Assembly (NCBI RefSeq): GCF_015712165.1
Contig: NZ_JADPZX010000001.1
Coordinates: forward strand, 1,240,001 to 1,304,000
Length of the DNA: 64,000 nt
Reading direction: 5' to 3'
Source of the DNA: Streptomyces spinoverrucosus
GTDB taxonomy: Bacteria; Actinomycetota; Actinomycetes; Streptomycetales; Streptomycetaceae
Each line of letters starts with the position of its first letter. Within the stretch, counting starts at the first letter, position 1. Shown in pieces: positions 1-9,058 of this stretch. Made by a program: the position numbers and the translations under genes. Under the pieces are notes generated by a model. That model ran no database searches. It was not told where the DNA came from and saw nothing but the letters and a program-made list of their open reading frames with translations.

Positions 1-2553
1 ACGGCGAGGATCTCGGCCCGGATCACGGTGGAGAGCACGGAGCGGATCGTGGCCCTGGTCGTCGGCGGCGACCAGGAGGACGACTCCGTAGCCGGTGAAG
101 CTGGTGCCGGTGAGGGCGAGGACGGCCCGCCGGTCCTGGGGAAGATCAAGGAGGCTCCGGGCAATGTGAGCCTGGAGACGATGCTGACCGAGATCGACAA
201 GCTGCTCGCGGTGAGGGCAGTCGGGCTGCCGGCGGACCTGTTCGCCGACATCGCGCCGAAGGTCGTGGCCGGGTGGCGGGCTCGGGCCGCGGTGGAATCC
301 CCCTCCCACCTGCGCACGCACCCGCCGCCGCTGCGGGTGACGCTGCTGGCCGCGCTGCTGCACGAGCGGGAACGGGAGATCACGGACACGCTGGTCGAGC
401 TGCTGATATCCACGGTGCACCGGATCGGGGCACGGGCGGAAAAGAAGGTCACCGAGCAGTTGGTCAACGCGTTCAAGAAGGTGTCGGGCAAGGAGAGCAT
501 CCTCTTCAAGCTCGCCGAGGCGTCGATCGGCGAGCCGGAGGGCACGGTCCGCGAGGTCGTCTACCCGGCCGTGTCCGGCGGCGAGCAGACGCTGCGGAAG
601 CTGGTCCACGAGTTCAAGACCCGCGGCCCGGTCTACCGGCGCACGGTGCAGACCACCTTGAAAGCGTCGTACACCAACCACTACCGGCGAGGGCTGATCC
701 GGCTGCTGGACGTGCTGGAGTTCCGCTCGTCCAACCACACCCACCGGCCGGTGATCGAGGCGTTGGCGCTGGTGGCCCGGTACGCGGCGGCGGGCAATAC
801 CACCTACTACCCGCTGGGCGAGACCGTGCCGGTACACAAGGCGATGGGCGGGGACTGGGCTGAGGTCGTGCACCGCACGGACAAGCGGGGCAGGCGCCGG
901 GTGGTTCGGATGGTCTACGAGGTCGTCGCCTTCCAAGCTCTGCGCGACCAGCTCAAGTGCAAGGAGATCTGGGTGGTCGGCGCCGACAAGTGGCGCAACC
1001 CGGACGAGGACCTGCCCCAGGACTTCGCCGAGCGGCGCGAGGAGAACTACCGCGAGCTGCGCAAGCCGCTGGACGCGGCCGACTTCGTCGACGAACTGCG
1101 CGAGCAGATGGCCACCGAACTGACGCTGCTGAACGACCGGATGCCCAAGCTGTCCTGGCTGGACATCGCCGAGCGGAAGTCCGGGGCGATCCGGCTGACC
1201 CCGGCCGAGGCCCAGCCCGAGCCGAAGAACCTGCGCCGGGTCAAGGACGAGGTACAGCGCCGGTGGGGCATCGTGCCGCTCATCGACATGCTGAAAGAGG
1301 CCGTCCTGCGCACGGGCTGCCTGGACGCGGTCACCTCCGTCTCCGGCGGTGGCTCCCTGTCGGCGGAGGTCCTGGCCGAGCGGCTGCTCCTGGTCATCTA
1401 TGCCTACGGCACGAACACCGGGATCAAGGCCGTCGCCTCCGGCGGCCACGGCCACACGGAGGACGAGCTGCGCTACGTGCGCCGCCGGTACCTGACCCCT
1501 GAGACGGCCCGGCAGATCGCCATCGAGATCGCGAACGCCACCTTCGCCGCCCGCAGCACGGAGTTGTGGGGGCAGGGCTCGACCGCGGTCGCCTCCTACT
1601 CCACGCACGTGCGGGCCTACGACCAGAACCTGTTCACCGAGTGGCACTCGCGCTACGGCGGCCGTGGGGTGCTCATCTACTGGCACGTGGAGAAGAAGTC
1701 GCTGGCCATCCACTCCCAGCTGATCAACTGCACTGCTTCCGAGGTTGCCGCGATGATCGAGGGCGCGATGCGGCACGGCACGACCATGGATGTCGAGGCC
1801 AACTACACCGACAGTCACGGCCAGTCGGAAATCGGGTTCGGCATCACGAGGCTGCTGAACTTCGACCTACTGCCGAGGATCAAGCGGATCAACAAGGTGA
1901 AGCTGTACCGGCCCGTGGCCGGCGAACCGGACGCCTACCCGCAGCTCGGCCCGGCGCTGACCCGCCCGATCCGCTGGGAACTCATCGCCCAGCAGTACGA
2001 CCAGATGATCAAGTACGCCACCGCGATCCGGACCCGCACCGCGTCCACCGAGGCGATCCTGCGCCGCTTCACCCGCAAAGCCTCCCACCCCACCTACGCG
2101 GCCATGCTGGAGGTCGGCCGCGCCCAGAAGACCATCTTCGTGACCCGCTACCTGCGGCTTCGCGACCTTCAGCGGGAGATCGAGGAGGGCCTGAACGTGA
2201 TGGAGTCCTCCAACGGCGCCAACTCCGTGATCGCCTACGGCAAGGGCGGGGAGATCGCATCCAACCGGCGCGACGAGCAGGAGATGTTCGTGCTGTGCCT
2301 GCGGATCTTGCAGTCCGCCTTGGTCTTCGTGAACACCCTGATGCTCCAGGACATCCTTGGCGAACCGGAGTGGTCCGACCTCCTCACGCCCGCCGACCGG
2401 CGCGGCCTGACCCCGCTGTTCTGGTCCCACGTCCGGCCCTACGGCGAGGTGAACCTCGACATGGGCGCCCGTCTGAACCTCACCGCGGCCAGTGTGCCCG
2501 GCCCGCGCATCCCGGCCGACGTCGCCGGGCAGCCCATGGCGGAGCAGCGGTGA
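1..2553 (+). CDS. Tn3-family transposase (5' end outside window)
   Basis: DDE transposase of the Tn3 family, which cuts and joins transposon ends during replicative transposition. The frame is open from the first base, so the N-terminal part lies upstream; about 850 residues are visible against roughly 1,000 in the family. The C-terminal catalytic region is plain: block IYWHVEKKSLAIHSQL, second acidic residue in NYTDSHGQSE (GAC 1810-1812), third in LNVMESSNGAN (GAG 2203-2205), then YGKGGEIASNRR. Where relatives recalled from memory read ASDS, this one reads ASYS (TAC at 1597-1599), so the first catalytic Asp appears to be Tyr and the enzyme is probably inactive. The TGA overlaps the GTG start of the next gene. 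The family call is certain; inactivity is inferred. Confidence 0.92.
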   Translation, partial: TARISARITVESTERIVALVVGGDQEDDSVAGEAGAGEGEDGPPVLGKIKEAPGNVSLETMLTEIDKLLAVRAVGLPADLFADIAPKVVAGWRARAAVESPSHLRTHPPPLRVTLLAALLHEREREITDTLVELLISTVHRIGARAEKKVTEQLVNAFKKVSGKESILFKLAEASIGEPEGTVREVVYPAVSGGEQTLRKLVHEFKTRGPVYRRTVQTTLKASYTNHYRRGLIRLLDVLEFRSSNHTHRPVIEALALVARYAAAGNTTYYPLGETVPVHKAMGGDWAEVVHRTDKRGRRRVVRMVYEVVAFQALRDQLKCKEIWVVGADKWRNPDEDLPQDFAERREENYRELRKPLDAADFVDELREQMATELTLLNDRMPKLSWLDIAERKSGAIRLTPAEAQPEPKNLRRVKDEVQRRWGIVPLIDMLKEAVLRTGCLDAVTSVSGGGSLSAEVLAERLLLVIYAYGTNTGIKAVASGGHGHTEDELRYVRRRYLTPETARQIAIEIANATFAARSTELWGQGSTAVASYSTHVRAYDQNLFTEWHSRYGGRGVLIYWHVEKKSLAIHSQLINCTASEVAAMIEGAMRHGTTMDVEANYTDSHGQSEIGFGITRLLNFDLLPRIKRINKVKLYRPVAGEPDAYPQLGPALTRPIRWELIAQQYDQMIKYATAIRTRTASTEAILRRFTRKASHPTYAAMLEVGRAQKTIFVTRYLRLRDLQREIEEGLNVMESSNGANSVIAYGKGGEIASNRRDEQEMFVLCLRILQSALVFVNTLMLQDILGEPEWSDLLTPADRRGLTPLFWSHVRPYGEVNLDMGARLNLTAASVPGPRIPADVAGQPMAEQR

Positions 2554-3311
2554 CACGCCCTGATCAGACGGGCAGGCACCTGTACCGCGCCGAGCGTACC
2601 CCTGCCACCCCCTCTACGCAGGTGCCCCGGCACCTGGCAGTCGTCCTGGACGGAAACCGCCGCTGGGCCGCCTGCCACAACCTGTCCCTCGCTGCGGCGT
2701 ACCGGGCCGGGGCCCGGCGGGTGCACGATCTGATGACCTGGTGCGAAGAAGCAGGCATTCCGGTCATCACGGTGTGGGCGCTCTCCCAGGGCAACCTCAA
2801 CCGCGACGGTGAGCAGGTCGCCGGTATCGCCCAGGCGGTTACCGAAGGGGTACTGGGGATGGCCGCCGAAAGGCGTTGGAGGATCCGCCCGATCGGCGCC
2901 CTCGACCGGCTTCCCCACGACCACGCGGCCGTGCTGCGCGAAGTGGAGGCCGACACCCGGCATCACAGCGGGGCGGAGCTGAACGTGGCGGTCGCCTACA
3001 GCGGCCGCCAGGACATCCTCAACGCGATCAACACCCTACTTCACCACCGCCGCACCCCAACCGGCCCCGGCGTCCCCGCCTGTGCGCTCACTGAAGAGGA
3101 CCTGGCACGGTATCTGTCGACCGCCGGCCAGCCCGACATCGACCTGCTCATCCGAACCTCCGGTGAACAGCGTCTGTCCGGCTTCATGGCCTGGCAGGTT
3201 GACCAGGCGGAGCTGTACTTCACGGACACCCTCTGGCCCGACTTCGACCGCGACAGCTTTGACGCGGCCCTGCGCTGGTACAGCACCCGCCATCGCCGTC
3301 GGGGCCTGTGA
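2550..3311 (+). CDS. cis-prenyltransferase (UppS-like prenyl diphosphate synthase)
   Basis: Predicted cytosolic enzyme that adds isopentenyl diphosphate units in cis to an allylic diphosphate. It is 253 residues, normal for the family. Visible motifs are HLAVVLDGNRRW near residues 28-39 (substrate Asp and Arg pair), ALSQGNLNR near 77-85, the AYSGRQDI block, and near the end LLIRTSGEQRLSGF followed by TLWPDF. The GTG start at 2550 overlaps the transposase TGA as GTGA, with GGAG at 2541-2544 as ribosome site, so translation may be coupled. The terpene cyclase 30 bp downstream suggests it makes a cis-configured substrate for that enzyme rather than the cell-wall carrier lipid. That role is inference; the fold is clear. 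Confidence 0.88.
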   Translation: MTRPDQTGRHLYRAERTPATPSTQVPRHLAVVLDGNRRWAACHNLSLAAAYRAGARRVHDLMTWCEEAGIPVITVWALSQGNLNRDGEQVAGIAQAVTEGVLGMAAERRWRIRPIGALDRLPHDHAAVLREVEADTRHHSGAELNVAVAYSGRQDILNAINTLLHHRRTPTGPGVPACALTEEDLARYLSTAGQPDIDLLIRTSGEQRLSGFMAWQVDQAELYFTDTLWPDFDRDSFDAALRWYSTRHRRRGL

Positions 3312-3341
3312 CACCGCCCCGCCAACCGAAGGGACAACACC

Positions 3342-4313
3342 ATGGCGGCCGACGACCAGTTCGGCATCCCGTTCACCGTACGCGTGAGCCCGCACCTCGA
3401 CCAGGCCCGCGAGCACCACATCGCCTGGCTGCGCGAGCACAGCCTCCTCACCAGCACCGCACAGGTTCAGCGTTACCTGACCTACCGAATGAGCGAGGCC
3501 GTGGCCTGCTGCTACCCCGACGCCGGCGGCGCCGATCTGGCGGTGGCCACCGACTTCACCGGCTGGGCAAGGCTCTTCGATGACATGCTGGACGCGCCCG
3601 GCGTAAACAGCGTCCGCACTGCCGAGGAGGCCCGCAACCGCCTGCTCGCGCTGAGCAGCAAGGCGCCGACAGTCAGCGGCGTCAGCCCGTGCACACCCAT
3701 CGAGACGAGCTTCGCCGATATGTGGAGCCGCGTCACGGAGGGCATGTCCCCCTCATGGCAGCAACGGTTCACCCGCATCCTCGACCGATTCCTCGCGGCA
3801 TGCTGCACGGAAACCCGCAACCGGCAGCAGCACACACAACTAACGGCCGAGCAGTACCGCACACTGCGCCGCGACAGCGTCTGGTGCGAGGGCTTCTTCG
3901 CGCTCATCGAACGCACCAATCGGCTGGAAGTACCCGCCCAGCTCTTCTCCACATCGCAGTTCACCGTCGTGCAGAACGCCGGAAGCGACCTGGTCGCCCT
4001 GCTCAACGACCTGTACTCGTTCAAGGTCGAGGAGTCGAAGGGCGACTGCCACAACATGGTCCTGATCACGGAAAAAGAACGGGGCTGCTCGCGGGACGAG
4101 GCCATCGCCCACGTCCGCCAGGACATCAAGGACCTCACTCGGCAGTTCCTGGACGGCGAAGGCCACCTACCGGCCCTCTACCGCTCCCTGGGGCTGAACG
4201 CTCACCAGCGGCTTGCCGCCGAACGCTACGTGGAAGGCATGCGCAATTTCGTCGCCACCACACGCGACTGGTCTGCGACCTCCGACCGCTACTCCACCGA
4301 GCCAGGACAGTGA
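3342..4313 (+). CDS. Class I terpene synthase
   Basis: Terpene cyclase that ionises a prenyl diphosphate using a trinuclear Mg cluster. The 323-residue length is normal for bacterial class I cyclases. The aspartate-rich motif DDMLD lies at residues 80-84, the second metal motif NDLYSFKVE at 222-230 matches NDxxSxxxE, and an RY pair sits near the C-terminus (SDRY). Both metal motifs are intact, so it is probably active. GAAGGGA about 10 bases upstream supports the ATG at 3342. It follows the cis-prenyltransferase gene and precedes a cytochrome P450 remnant, which together look like a small, partly decayed terpene cluster. The product cannot be predicted from sequence. Confidence 0.93.
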   Translation: MAADDQFGIPFTVRVSPHLDQAREHHIAWLREHSLLTSTAQVQRYLTYRMSEAVACCYPDAGGADLAVATDFTGWARLFDDMLDAPGVNSVRTAEEARNRLLALSSKAPTVSGVSPCTPIETSFADMWSRVTEGMSPSWQQRFTRILDRFLAACCTETRNRQQHTQLTAEQYRTLRRDSVWCEGFFALIERTNRLEVPAQLFSTSQFTVVQNAGSDLVALLNDLYSFKVEESKGDCHNMVLITEKERGCSRDEAIAHVRQDIKDLTRQFLDGEGHLPALYRSLGLNAHQRLAAERYVEGMRNFVATTRDWSATSDRYSTEPGQ

Positions 4314-4324
4314 GGCGAGCAGGC

Positions 4325-4437
4325 ACGTCCCAAGCCCACGGTCTCGCGGAAGGTACCGCAGGCGCCGGGAAGCTGCCGCTGATCGGTCACTTCCGCCGCT
4401 GCGTGATCCACTGGCGTTCCTGAGATCCGCCCAGTCG
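4325..4437 (+). pseudogene. Cytochrome P450 N-terminal remnant
   Basis: Short remnant that reads as the proline-rich N-terminus of a bacterial P450, split over three frames: VPQAPG, then KLPLIGHFRRC, then DPLAFLRSAQ. These join into the usual opening of P450s linked to terpene clusters. Nothing of the haem-binding region follows. The fragment shows that the cyclase once had an oxidising partner in this location, now lost by truncation. The call rests on a short but characteristic stretch. Confidence 0.6.
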
Positions 4438-4584
4438 CCTCTCGCCGGCGGGATCCCATCTGACCTCGTGCCGGCGGACTGCACCCCAGCATGGGCACCA
4501 GCACATGAAGCGCCATCACGGGCTTGCGTCGTCCGCCAGCCGCGTTCATCAATCGACCGATTCCCGAACAAGATCAGCAAGGGT

Positions 4585-5153
4585 GCGGCCCGCAGCCGGA
4601 ACGGCGCCGGATCGTGTGCGAGAAACGGAGAAGTCCGGCAAGAACGCCGAACGCGAGGAACTGTGGAAGGCGCTCGACTACCTGCGCGAGGGTGACACTC
4701 TCGTCGTCCCGTCACTGGACCGGCTCGGTCGCTCCATCCAGGACCTCATCGCGATTGTCTCCGGCCTGCGCAAGCGTGGCGTCGGCTTCACCTCGCTGCA
4801 CGAGGCGCTCGACACGACCACGCCCGGCGGACGCCTGGTCTTCCACGTGTTCGCGGCCCTGGCCGAGTTCATCCGCGAACTCATCGTGCAGGGCACCAAC
4901 GAGGGCCTGGACGCCGCTCGCGCCCGCGGCGCCCGACTCGGCCGCCCGCCGGCGATGACGGAGGAGCAGGTACGTCACGCCCGCGACCTGCTCGCCCCGC
5001 CCGGAAAACACCGTCACCTCGATCGCGAAGCTCCTCGGCGTCTCCAGGAACACGATCTACAACTACGTGCCCGAACTGAAGGGCGGTCGCCTCGCACTCG
5101 CTGAGGCGACGAGCACGCCGGAACTGCCCCAACCCACCAGGTCCGAAGACTGA
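4585..5153 (+). pseudogene. Serine resolvase/invertase remnant
   Basis: Degraded serine recombinase of the resolvase type, the usual companion of Tn3 transposases. The recognisable core is LDRLGRSIQDL, TTTPGGRLVFHV and ARARGARLGRP. The N-terminal catalytic Ser region is missing, and the frame breaks near 4628 (IVCEK in one frame, KSGKNAE in the next). A second break is an extra C in the run at 4995-4998; the helix-turn-helix SIAKLLGVSRNTIYNY then continues in another frame to the TGA at 5151-5153. Its position suggests that terpene genes separate the two ends of an old Tn3-type element, although no terminal inverted repeats were found. Confidence 0.82.
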
Positions 5154-5200
5154 TCACCGCCGTTTGCGGCTGGTGACAGCGTTCTTACCAGCACCCCCAG

Positions 5201-5293
5201 TTGGTGACGGTCACGGTGGACGGCGTGCCGTACCTCGTCCCCCAGCGGCTGGCCAAGGCATACGAACGCGGTCTGCTCCGCCCCGAAGGCTGA
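5201..5293 (+). other. Short coding remnant, unknown
   Basis: A 30-codon frame with strong third-position GC, reading [18 protein letters not shown] and ending 7 bases before the CobW gene. It has no convincing ribosome site and looks like the C-terminal tail of a lost protein. I do not recognise the family. Confidence 0.25.
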
Positions 5294-5300
5294 CCGCCGC

Positions 5301-6488
5301 ATGACCCACACCCCCTCGCCGCGCCTACCCGTCACCGTCCTGTCGGGATTCCTCGGCGCCGGCAAGACCACCCTGCTCAACCACGTCCTCAGCAACCGTG
5401 AGGGCCTGCGCGTCGCCGTCATCGTCAATGACATGAGCGAGGTCAACATCGACGCCGCCCTGGTGCGCGGCGGCGAAGCAGCGCTGTCGCGCACCGAGGA
5501 ACGCCTGGTCGAGATGACCAACGGATGCATCTGCTGCACCCTGCGCGACGACCTGCTGGAAGAAGTGGACCGACTGGCGCGCGAGGGGCGCTTCGACTAC
5601 CTCCTCATCGAGTCCTCCGGCATCTCCGAACCCATGCCCGTCGCCGCCACCTTCGCCTTCGCCCGCGACGACGGCGCCACCCTCGGCGACCTGGCCCGCC
5701 TCGACACGATGGTCACGGTCGTGGACGCCGCGGGCTTCCTGCCCGAGCTGACCGCCGGCGACGAACTGACCGAACGGGGCCTGGACCAGTACGAGAACGA
5801 CGAACGCACGGTCAGCGACCTGCTGATGGACCAGATCGAGTTCGCCGACGTCATCGTCCTCAACAAGCTCGACCTCGTCGACGCCACGTCAGCCGACCGG
5901 CTGCGGGCCACCCTGACCCGCCTCAACCCCGCCGCCCACATCGTGCCGGCCGTGCGGGGCCGCGTACCCGTCGGCGAAATCCTGGGTGCCAACCGCTTCG
6001 ACCTGGAACGAGCCCAGCAGGCACCGGGCTGGGTCAGGGAACTCAACGGCGACCACGTCCCCGAGACAGAGGAGTACGGCATCTCCTCCACCGTCTTCCG
6101 CTCCGCGACGCCCTTCCATCCCGGGCGGCTGTGGACGTTCGTGACCGAGGCACTCGACAGCGGCGCCCACGGACAGATCCTCCGCTCCAAGGGCTTCTTC
6201 ACCCTGGCCAGCCGCCCCCACGTGACGGGACTGTGGTCCCAGGCCGGCTCGGTGGCACGCTTCGAGCCCTCCTCCGCGCGTGACACCGACAGCCCCTACG
6301 CCCAGGAACTCGTGTTCATCGGCACCCACCTGGACGCGGAGCCGCTGCGGGCGGCCCTCGCCGACTGCCTCATGAGGGAGGACGAGCGCTCCCCCTCTTC
6401 CGACCCCTTCCCCGCCTGGGACACCTACGGCTTCGACGAGGTCTGCGCGCACGAGCACGAGCCCCTCACCGCCGTGGCGGGGAACTAA
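5301..6488 (+). CDS. CobW/G3E-family GTPase, probable zinc chaperone
   Basis: Metal chaperone GTPase of the G3E family. Its 395 residues carry the P-loop [10 protein letters not shown] near 15-24, the metal-binding CxCC motif (NGCICC) near residues 75-80, the ESSGISEP switch region, NKLD for guanine recognition, and a C-terminal CobW domain starting around the [10 protein letters not shown] motif. Members of this family deliver Zn to essential enzymes when zinc is scarce. The neighbouring zinc-free ribosomal protein genes and zinc importer fit that role. ATG at 5301 is used; no Zur-like box was seen directly upstream, so its control is unclear. Confidence 0.9.
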   Translation: MTHTPSPRLPVTVLSGFLGAGKTTLLNHVLSNREGLRVAVIVNDMSEVNIDAALVRGGEAALSRTEERLVEMTNGCICCTLRDDLLEEVDRLAREGRFDYLLIESSGISEPMPVAATFAFARDDGATLGDLARLDTMVTVVDAAGFLPELTAGDELTERGLDQYENDERTVSDLLMDQIEFADVIVLNKLDLVDATSADRLRATLTRLNPAAHIVPAVRGRVPVGEILGANRFDLERAQQAPGWVRELNGDHVPETEEYGISSTVFRSATPFHPGRLWTFVTEALDSGAHGQILRSKGFFTLASRPHVTGLWSQAGSVARFEPSSARDTDSPYAQELVFIGTHLDAEPLRAALADCLMREDERSPSSDPFPAWDTYGFDEVCAHEHEPLTAVAGN

Positions 6489-6493
6489 GACTC

Positions 6494-6534
6494 CGGGCCG
6501 GACGGTGGTCGCAGCCACGGCACCGTCCGGCCCG
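6494..6534 (+). terminator. Hairpin terminator after CobW gene
   Basis: Perfect 14-bp inverted repeat (6494-6507 with 6521-6534) and 13-base loop, directly after the CobW stop codon. There is no T tract, as is common in Streptomyces. Confidence 0.75.
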
Positions 6535-6539
6535 GTCTT

Positions 6540-6844
6540 CGACGAGATCGTCACCGCGATCGATACGTCTCGGCGCGCTTCGGCGGCCTGAAGTGCCCCC
6601 ATCGCAGCCGACTTCTTCGGCTCCCGGGAACAGCGCGACCCCCTCGACAAGTTCGAGGCCCGCATGCCACAGGTACCGCACCGACGTGCTGCTGTTGCCG
6701 GCTGAACTCCCGCTCTGCCATGAGCAGATGGCACCCGCACACTCGCCACGCGGCGGCTCCCTCCCCAATCTCCAACGGCCGAGAGCCAACGGCTCAATCC
6801 ACTGAGCCCGCCCTGACATTCGGTGGCACGTCCGGGAACGCCTC
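6540..6844. other. Gap without recognised gene
   Basis: About 300 bases between two terminators, with short open frames only. A plus-strand reading (IVTAIDTSRRASAA, then ADFFGSREQRDPLDK after a stop) has coding-like composition and may be a remnant, but I cannot assign it. Confidence 0.3.
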
Positions 6845-6872
6845 TGGCCGTGACCCCGCCGAGTCACGGCCA
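6845..6872 (-). terminator. Hairpin terminator after rpsN
   Basis: Perfect 10-bp stem (TGGCCGTGAC with GTCACGGCCA) and 8-base loop, 30 bases downstream of the minus-strand rpsN stop. Confidence 0.7.
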
Positions 6873-6902
6873 GCGACTCCGCCCGGCACGCGAGCGGCAC
6901 GG

Positions 6903-7208
6903 CTACCAGGAGGACTTGGTGACCCCGGGAAGGAAGCCGGCGTGGGCCTGCTCACGCATCCGGACCCGCGACAGGCCGAACTTCCTCAGGTGGCCGCGCG
7001 GACGCCCGTCCACGCTGTCCCGGTTGCGCACCCGGGTCGCACTGGCGTTGCGGGGCTGACGCCGGAGCTCTTCCACCGCCGCCTGGCGTTCGGCGTCGGT
7101 GGAGGACGGCCGGCGGATGATCTCCTTCAGTTCCGCACGCCGGACCGCGTACCGCTCGACGATCGCCTTGCGCTTCTCGTTCTGCGCGATCTTGCTCTTC
7201 TTGGCCAT
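6903..7208 (-). CDS. rpsN: 30S ribosomal protein S14, zinc-free type
   Basis: Paralogue of small-subunit protein S14, 101 residues. It has no CxxC pairs, so it is the long zinc-independent form that replaces the zinc-ribbon form when zinc is limiting. The C-terminal block [15 protein letters not shown] followed by GVTKSSW is typical. Its ATG overlaps the stop of rpmB (ATGA at 7205-7208), so the two are translated together. It is presumably induced with rpmB from the Zur-like box near 7490. Confidence 0.96.
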   Translation of the reverse strand: MAKKSKIAQNEKRKAIVERYAVRRAELKEIIRRPSSTDAERQAAVEELRRQPRNASATRVRNRDSVDGRPRGHLRKFGLSRVRMREQAHAGFLPGVTKSSW

Positions 7209-7444
7209 CAGACCTTCTCCCCACGGGCACGGATGCGGGCCACGGCGGCCTCGATGCCAATGCTGTCGATGGTCTTGATCGCCTTCGCGCTGAGCACCAG
7301 CCGGACATGCCGGCCCTCACTCGGCAGCCAGTACCGCTTGCGCTGGATGTTGGGGTCGAACCGGCGCGAGGTGCGCCGGTGCGAGTGGGAGATGGTGTTG
7401 CCGAAGCCCGGTTGGGCGCCGGTCAGTTGGCAGTGGGCGGACAA
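7208..7444 (-). CDS. rpmB: 50S ribosomal protein L28, zinc-free type
   Basis: Paralogue of large-subunit protein L28, 78 residues. The start [16 protein letters not shown] keeps one Cys but lacks the CxxC pairs of the zinc-binding form; [13 protein letters not shown] and [15 protein letters not shown] blocks identify the family. First gene of the minus-strand pair with rpsN. The Zur-like palindrome at 7482-7499 lies upstream, between this gene and the divergent rpmE. The L33 paralogue that I recall in the comparable S. coelicolor cluster is not visible here. Confidence 0.95.
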   Translation of the reverse strand: MSAHCQLTGAQPGFGNTISHSHRRTSRRFDPNIQRKRYWLPSEGRHVRLVLSAKAIKTIDSIGIEAAVARIRARGEKV

Positions 7445-7481
7445 GTTCTCTCCTGCCTCTCGTCTGACGATTACTTTTCGG

Positions 7482-7499
7482 TAATGGAAACCATTCCCA
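7482..7499. promoter_or_regulatory. Zur-like operator in divergent ribosomal promoter
   Basis: The palindrome AATGGAAACCATT (7483-7495), followed by CCCA, lies in the 155-bp gap between rpmB and rpmE. A possible -10 hexamer TATAGT at 7500-7505 for the rpmE direction abuts it, so a bound repressor would block both promoters. The core AATGRMAACCAT recurs at the aztB/aztA divergence (14534-14545), supporting a shared zinc-responsive regulator. Naming it Zur rests on the regulon content. Confidence 0.7.
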
Positions 7500-7599
7500 T
7501 ATAGTACCCCTCGAGGCTCGCACCGAGGTACAGCCGACTGCCGCGGGGAACGCTGACCTCCCGCCGTCCCCCTGCCGACCCGACCTGAAGGACACCCCC

Positions 7600-7854
7600 T
7601 TGAAGCCTGGAATCCACCCCGAGTACCGTCCCGTCGTCTTCCGCGACCGGGCCGCCAACTACGCGTTCCTCACCCGCTCCACCATGACCAGCGACAAGAC
7701 CATCGACTGGGAGGACGGCAACACCTACCCGGTGGTCGACGTCGAGATCTCGAACGTGAGCCACCCCTTCTACACGGGAACCGCCCGAGTCCTGGACACC
7801 GCCGGGCGAGTCGAGCGGTTCGAGCGTCGCTACGGCCGACGCGGAGCGAACTGA
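7600..7854 (+). CDS. rpmE: 50S ribosomal protein L31 type B (zinc-free)
   Basis: Type B L31 of 84 residues ([16 protein letters not shown] start), lacking the Cys residues of the zinc-binding form. It replaces that form on the ribosome under zinc starvation. TTG at 7600 is the best start because GAAGGAC lies 7 bases upstream and the residues match the family N-terminus. The stop overlaps the ATG of the next gene as TGATG, implying coupled translation with the CobW-like gene. Confidence 0.94.
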   Translation: MKPGIHPEYRPVVFRDRAANYAFLTRSTMTSDKTIDWEDGNTYPVVDVEISNVSHPFYTGTARVLDTAGRVERFERRYGRRGAN

Positions 7855-9008
7855 TGCAGGACGAGGCCCGACTGCCCGTCGTGATCGTCGGCGGGCTGCA
7901 CGCCGATGCCCGCAGGACGGTCGTGGACCGCCTCCTGCACGCCGTTCCCGGCAGTGTCGCCCTCCACCACGACCTGTCCACTGCAACCGAGGGCACCGTC
8001 CTGCGACTGGTACGCGACGCTTCGGGCGAGCTGTCTCGCGGCGGTGCCCAGCTGGTCAACGACTGCGCGTGCTGTGCGCTGCGCGAAGATCTGGTTCCCG
8101 AGCTGGAGCGGCTGGCCGACAGCGGTCTGACCCGGCTCGTCGTCGTCGAGTTGTGGGACTCGGTCGAACCCAAGGCGATGGCCGAAGTCGTCGTCGCCCA
8201 CGGTGTCGACACGGTCCGACTCACCAACGTGATCACGGCGGTCGATCCCGCTCTGGTCCTTCCCTGCCTCGCCAATGGCGACGACCTGGCCGAGGCGGGC
8301 CTCGCGGCCGCCCCCGGCGACCAGCGCACCGTGGGCGACACCTGGGCCCGGCAACTGGAGTACGCCCCTGTCGTCGCCGTCGTGGAGAGCGAGGACGCCG
8401 ACGAGGAGGACCGCGCGCTCCTCACCCAGCTCCACCCCACTGCCCGTCAGGTGGACGCCGAATCCACGAAGCTGACTGAACTGGCCTTCGCCGGCTTCGA
8501 CGTGGAGGCGGCGGCCGCAGCCCAGCATCCGGCTTGCGCCCTGCTCCCCCAGGAAGCCGACGAAGCTGGAGTCACCACCTTCGTCTGGCGCCGTCACCGC
8601 CCGTTCCACCCCGAACGCCTCTACCAGGCGCTTGAGGATCTCTGCTGTGCCGCCGCCCGAAGCCGCGGACGGTTCTGGCTGGCCGACCGCCCCGACACCT
8701 TGCTGGCCTGGGACGCTGCCGGTGGAGCCCTGTGTGTGGAGAGCGCCGGCCCGTGGCTGGCTTCCTTGCCGGACGCCGCCTGGGACCTGGTCCCGCCCGT
8801 CCGCCGGGCCGCGGCCGCGCTGGACTGGCACCCCGAGCACGGCGACCGCTGCCAGCACCTCGTCTTCACCTCACCTGGCCTCGACGGCGACGAGCTCGCA
8901 CGAGTCCTCGAGTCCTGCCTGCTCACCGACGACGAGTACGCCGCCGGACCCGAGGCGTGGAAGAACCTCCCGGCCGCGTTCGATTCCCTGCTCGACCCTG
9001 TGGGATAG
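7854..9008 (+). CDS. CobW-like protein lacking GTPase motifs
   Basis: A 384-residue relative of G3E metal chaperones that keeps the CxCC motif (NDCACCALRED near residues 63-73) and the C-terminal CobW domain beginning near FHPERLYQALE. The P-loop position reads IVGGLHADARRTV instead of GxxGxGKT, and the NKxD motif is missing (VVAVVESEDADEED). It is therefore unlikely to hydrolyse GTP and may act as a metal-binding scaffold or partner of the intact CobW protein at 5301. Translationally coupled to rpmE and followed after 50 bp by rpsR; all three probably share the zinc-responsive promoter. The reading frame is complete, so this is divergence rather than decay. Confidence 0.85.
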   Translation: MQDEARLPVVIVGGLHADARRTVVDRLLHAVPGSVALHHDLSTATEGTVLRLVRDASGELSRGGAQLVNDCACCALREDLVPELERLADSGLTRLVVVELWDSVEPKAMAEVVVAHGVDTVRLTNVITAVDPALVLPCLANGDDLAEAGLAAAPGDQRTVGDTWARQLEYAPVVAVVESEDADEEDRALLTQLHPTARQVDAESTKLTELAFAGFDVEAAAAAQHPACALLPQEADEAGVTTFVWRRHRPFHPERLYQALEDLCCAAARSRGRFWLADRPDTLLAWDAAGGALCVESAGPWLASLPDAAWDLVPPVRRAAAALDWHPEHGDRCQHLVFTSPGLDGDELARVLESCLLTDDEYAAGPEAWKNLPAAFDSLLDPVG

Positions 9009-9058
9009 ACGCCGCCCGCGTATAGCCCGGCACGCAACCCATCTCAGAAGGAACACGC

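Noticed and set aside
1566..2549. N-terminal extension of the cis-prenyltransferase frame through the transposase gene
   Set aside because: The extension is an Arg/Pro-rich shadow; family similarity begins only after the GTG at 2550.
1..5300. A bounded Tn3 transposon with terminal inverted repeats
   Set aside because: No 38-bp-type inverted repeat was seen near 2553-5300, and the left end lies outside the window, so the borders cannot be drawn.
7445..7600. Expected small L33 (rpmG) paralogue of zinc-free ribosomal clusters
   Set aside because: The gap is too short once the operator is placed, and no L33 motif was found in 6489-6902 either.
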